Of a stretch of 64,000 bases of DNA, positions 53,001 through 59,000 are shown one piece after another. The translations under genes and the position numbers were made by a program. Below the pieces are notes generated by a model, which made no database searches, was not told the origin of the DNA, and was given only the letters and a program-made list of their open reading frames with translations. Positions within the stretch are counted from its first letter, which is position 1. Each line of letters opens with the position of its first letter. The stretch lies in contig NC_135786.1 of the NCBI RefSeq assembly GCF_051106095.1, positions 212,386,501-212,450,500 on the forward strand, read 5' to 3'. Source of the stretch: Pogona vitticeps. Lineage: Eukaryota > Chordata > Lepidosauria > Squamata > Agamidae.

Positions 53001-56000
53001 GACTAAGGACATGGATTTCTGGAACCATGTCCTGTGGCCCAATGTGACCAAGATAAATTTATTTGGTTCAGATGGTGTCAAGCGTGTGTGGTGGCAACCA
53101 GGTGAGGAGTACAAAGACAAGTGTGTTGTGCCTACAATTAAGCATGGTGGTGGGAGTGTCATGGTCTGGGGCTGCATGAGTGCTGCCGGCACTGCGGAGC
53201 TACATTTCATTGAGGGAACCATGAGTGCCAACATGTACTGTGACATACTGAAGCAGAGCATGATCCCCTCCCTTTGGAGACTGGGCCGCAGGGCAGTATT
53301 CCAACATGATAATGACCCCAAACACACCTTCAGAACGACCACTGCCTTGCTAAAGAAGCTGAGGGTAAAGGTGATGGACTGGCTAAGCATGTCTCTAAAC
53401 CTAAGCCCTATTGAGCATCTGTAGGGCATCCTGAAATGGAAGATGGAGATACGCAAGGTCTCTAACATCCATCAGCTCTGTGATGTTGTCATGGAGGAGT
53501 GGCAACCTGTGAAGCTCAGATGAACTCTATGCCCAAGAGTGTTAAGGCAGTGCTGGAAAATAATGGTGGCCACACAAAATATTGACACTTTTGTGCCCAA
53601 TTTGGACATTGTCACTTAGGAATGTACCCACTTTTTAGACATTAATGGCTGTGTGTTGCGTTATTTTGAGGGGACAGCACATTTACACTGTTATACAAGC
53701 TGTATACTCGCTGCTTTACATTGTAGCCAAGTGTCATTTCTTCAGTGTTGTGACACGAAAAGATATACTAAAATATTTATGAAATGTGAGGGGGTGTACT
53801 CACTTCTGTTATATACTGTATATTTTGTCTTCTAGAAGCTAAGACCAGGATTCAAATTGCAAGAAAAGAGGTTTTCACAGGATAGGAGGAAGAACTTCAA
53901 CAATAGAACAGAATACTTTAGAACTCTCTTTCACTGGAGATTTTTTAACTGAGATTGGGTGGCCATCTGCCATGGATATTTCAGCTATGATATCCTGCAC
54001 TGACAATGGAAATGATTAGATTATCTCTTCTAAGCTGTACAATTCTATAATTCTACCCTTCTGTGAACTATTCTGCATAAATTAACAATAGTTGTCAGCC
54101 ATTTTTGTTGCTATCCCTACACTCACAAAATATTTGAAAGAGGGTCAGTCTCTTACCTGGCACTGCACTCAGAAGCACAGAGAGAGTTGCTTTTAAATGT
54201 GTCTTATTTCACTTTGAGAGGAATGAAAGAGCCTTTCCTTTTCAGAGAAAGTACAGAAGGGGGAAATCAGTCCCTTGTCTTGGAGACAAATGGGAATAGC
54301 TAGGAAGATACCTACTATGCAAGTCTAAAGATAGGTCTGCTTTGGTAGGACTGGAACTTCCAAGTATTGAATTCAAGGACCTACCTTCTTTACACAAATC
54401 TTAATAATTTACTCACTCCTGGAACCAGTACTGCTTGATACCCACTGCTTTTCAGGAATTAACATGTTTCACATGTAAACAGACTCCTGGAATCTGTTTT
54501 GAAAAGAAAAATAGTTTGGGGAGGAAGATTCTAAGAGAAGCAGCAAGGAAAGTCCACCTGAGACTTATTGGGTCCAGATTCCTATACTGAGGCTTGCTTT
54601 GACTGTGGTGTTAAAAGCATCTGTAAACATCCATACTGAATCCCATAAATGAAAATGTTGCAAGGTATGATAACAGCAGAGAATGGTGTAGAAAAAGAAA
54701 AGCATCAATTCTATGTTTGCATAAAAAATCTTAGCAAAGCAAAGTGTGCTGCTTATATACCGCCCCATAGCGCTTCAAGAATTCTCTGGGCAGTTTACAA
54801 GTTAATTATGCAGGCTACACATCCCCCCCCCCTCCCCAGCAAGCTGGGTATTCATTTTATCGACCTGGGAAGGAAAGAAGGCTGAGTGAACCCCAGGTCG
54901 TGAGCACAACTTTGGCTGCAGTACAGCAGTTTAACCACTGCGCCATGAGGCTCCTTCCCATCATTATTTCTTTTGCCAAATTTTAAGACATCTCAGGTTC
55001 ACGGATTTCCTCAAACCTGCAAGGCATTTGCCTCTGAAAGACTGCCCAGAACTTTCTACTACTTAATAGAGAGCAAAACAATTATAAAACCACAATTCCT
55101 AATAGTTTCTCCTGGAAGTGAATCACACTGAGTTCAATATAACAGGAGTCTTTAAATTCCTCATTAAACTACCAGTCCCAGGATTCTACAGGATGGAACC
55201 ACATCAGTCAAAATTGTATTAAATTGCCATTACTGTATCATGTAGATTTTTGATTAAAAAAAGCATGGTGACTGGTGCAGAGGAATGATGCCACAGGGTC
55301 TAAAAAACACTTAATGATACAGGGGAAGGGACTAAGAATTGAAGAAATAAAGCAGTGGTCGGGAATTTTAGGCCCTGCAATTAAATCCAGTCCTTCTGGG
55401 TTTCCCCAGATGGCAATGGCTCATTCTCATTTTGGTATTATGTGGTACATTCCCAGGTTTTGTAAAGGAGTTTCTGTCAATTCAAAAAGGTTGACATCTC
55501 TCTGATGGCTTAGATACTGGTAGTAGAAGTCTGGAGCTGAAATATGCAGATATTTTGGTCTCACTGTGATCAACAGAACCATATGTGTTTCTGCATGGCC
55601 AGTGTGGACCACTGGTTCCATCTTCAAAAAGTGGACTACAATGATCCGATCCAATTGCTAGTCTTGATTAGGAAAGACCCACTAAATCAGAATTACACAA
55701 GAGTTGTGTTATTATTTAGCAATAGATTCAATGGGTCTATTTTGGTTAGAACTAGCTGTTGAATTGAGGCTCATATCTATAAAAAGGTTTTAGAAATATG
55801 ATTCATTCAGATCCTAAACAAACAGTAGAGAAGAGAATCAGTTTCACTCATAATAATTAAATGTTCTCCAAAATAATATCTGGGGATTATTCTCCAATAT
55901 CCTAGTGTACAGAGAAATAAAATTTGGGGGGGGGGGCATTTGACTTAATAACATTAATTAGAGCCATACTCTTAGATTTCAATATAATTTTGAAGGTGAG

Positions 56001-59000
56001 CAGTTATCCATCATGTTTCTTTTAAAAATGAATATTGATATGCAGTACTTCGTGGTAAACCAGGTTGGCTTACTAAACTACATGAAGTACATTAGTCCAT
56101 AAAAGGGCCATTACAGTATCCCAATACAAATCTGCTCATCTCTCCCTTATTCTTCAAAGACAAAATTCTGCTGTTGTGGCTCAATGGCTAAGGCAAGAGG
56201 CTAATCAAAGTTAGTTCATACCACAGTCTTAGTATATGTTGAACGTTTCACTGTAAATGTGTCCGTCTGAAATCAGTGGGGCTTACTTCTCAGTAGACAT
56301 ATAGCACTGGTATTATATGTAATAATTATAAATTATAATAGACTATTTCCACATAGTTTATGCACAGTTCCAACACCAAAGACAATATGCTGTTACTGTC
56401 AGAAATTCTGACATAGTGGGATTTAGACCATTGTTCCCATTTAATGTGACCAGAAGCAACATAAATCAAGAACTAGCAACTCAGATCATCATACCTGTTT
56501 TTCAGTAAGTCATGCAAATGTATATAGTTTATAGCAGAAACAAGAAGAGCTGTTTGGTTTTCCATACTATTTTAAAAAACTGTCTACAATATCCAGGCCT
56601 AGGATAAATTTGGGGATCTTTTGATCTTTTGCTGCAAGTCATTTGCAGAGAGGGAGAAGATGGGGCTTTACCAAAGCAGGTTGAAAACGACCTGCCCGTT
56701 TTTATGCCTGGCTCAAATCTCTGATTTGATTAAACACAAAAAGGCTGTCGTGAAATAAACAACGACTCTGCAATCCATAAACACATAAATCACAAGCTCT
56801 TATTTACCATTTAAATTAAAGCCTGCACTGCATCCTGGCCTCAGAGAAGGCAAATGATTATTTTAAAAAACCCAATTGCATTGTTAAAAGGCATAGTAAC
56901 ATAAGGGGGGGGGGAATCACCTAAAAGGTCTGAATTCAGTTAAAATGTGTTCCACTCAGGGAAGATTAACATAATCCTTGATGGGGGCACAGGGTAGGAG
57001 AGAGAGTTCTTTGTTCTCCTCCTCGACTTTATGTAGATTTTTATCCCTGAACAGGCTTTAGCTTCCGTATGTAGGCAGATGACTGCAGTACTACCTTAAA
57101 TGTAGAACAGCAGTTCCCTTGGTCAGTGTTTGAATGCTATGCCTATTAAAAGGGGAGGGGTAAAAGTTGGAGCTCCTATTTCACTCCCCTTCTTTCTTAA
57201 CCCTCACTTGCCAAAGGTCTAACAAGAAAGATCTCTGAAATACAGCTGAAAGTTGAGCATTAGGAAGTCATTTTTTTAACCCTAAAATAAAAACCCAACC
57301 TGAACCACAGTGGTGTTTTTTTTTTTTTTTGGTTTATTGTTTTTTTACTTCTCCTAAGGCTAAGGCACTTAGCTTAAACATGGGCTGGCCAGGGAAGCCA
57401 GAAGGAGATGGTTTAATTAAGTTCAAGGTAAAATGCAACTTACCATGGTAGATTATTTCTCTCTCTCAAGCACACGCTGGAAATCTGGGGGATCATCTCC
57501 ACAACTTTCTTAGTTGGCTCAGAGATGTAGCTTTTGTAATCAGAAAGACTCTCCTTTTGCTGCAGCAGCTCTTGCTTAGCATATTCCTTGAGCCTCTTGT
57601 ACAAGGTGCGCAGGCCTTGCGCCGTGCGCGGTGGGCGGTCAACTCCAATGGCGTTGTAGTTGTCAGCAATGATATCCCAGCATTTGTTTTTTTCCACTAT
57701 GACTGAGTGTTTGTTGGTGTGCTCCTCGAGAATTTTAACATATGGCTTGACAAGTTTCAGCAAATCAAGCTTTTCAGACAAGGTGAAATTCGAGGACCTG
57801 GCCTTGCCCACCATCGTTCTCTCCAGCCTGAAGAGCAGAGCAGTTCCTGAACACCACCACGCAGATCCTAGCTCTCTGCTCAGCTCTTTTTCACAAACAG
57901 AAAAAGATCAGGCTTAACTAGGCTTGTCTCATTTAGGCCCACGCCTACAAGGGAGGGTTTATTAAAATTCCTTCAGCTTAAGCTGACGCAGGTTCAGGAA
58001 ATCTGCTTAAGCCAAGCCTGACCTACATAAGGCTTCAGACTGAAGGAGCCGAGAAGAAGCAAGCAAAACACACACACACATACACTTTTGTGTCAAGAGA
58101 CCCATACATACACGGGGATTGGAAACATAAAGGTTTAAAGATTAGCGCATTACCCTGCTAAATATTACCCAATTCATTCTGAGTTAACAAGCTCACGCCA
58201 CATCTCCTCGGCTGACAGAAAATGAAACCGCACAGAAAGATCGGATTTATTCGTGTCTAAGAAAGCAACAACTTTTTTGTTTGTTTGCTCGTTTATTTTT
58301 TTTTCCAGCTGAACCATCACAGCAAAAGGAGGCAGGAAAAAAAAAAGCACACAACAGCCACAACAACAGCCAGGGAGATTTAAGAGCCAGCGTATGTGCG
58401 TAAAGAGATCCCTAACAGAGCCCCCGATCACTGTTCCCTCGGCAGCAGTTCTCTCTGGCAGCATTTGCATAATGCTAGTCCTGCTGTCAATCAGGAATTG
58501 CATATCGCCTAGCTAGTTAGGTTTCACTCAGGCTCAAGCTGCACAGCAAAGCTAAGCTTCCCCAGCACTTTGCAGTGTGCCTTGGCCTCCCTTGCATGCG
58601 CGCGCATACACACTCTTTAAAGAGGCAGTCACTCAACACAAAAAGTGCATGAGTAAAACAGCTGAAAATATAAATATATATTATCCATCTCCCCCTTCCG
58701 AAATCTACCCATCTTACTGCACACGATGTCACTGTTCAGCCCAGCTGTGACAAAGGAACATCCCTTAGGGAGCCACATAATAAAGACAATACTCAGTCAG
58801 GGTTCTGGTGGCATCCAGCCTTTTCCATCTTGGAGCCCTCTGGATGTTGGACTACAGCTCCCATCATCCCCTTTCAGAGATACTGTCTCTGTGTGTTTGG
58901 AGTTGTAGTCAAATAGATAATGAGGGCACTACGTTGAGGATGTCTGTAAGAAATCCTTATTGCTCTACACATGAAAGACACAAACTGTATAACTACTGGA

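Noticed and set aside
52908-53468. 186-codon minus-strand frame
   Set aside because: Antisense shadow of the Tc1 transposase.
57600-57900. CpG-island promoter for FSBP
   Set aside because: CpGs are enriched mainly within the coding exon itself; no defensible promoter element could be named.
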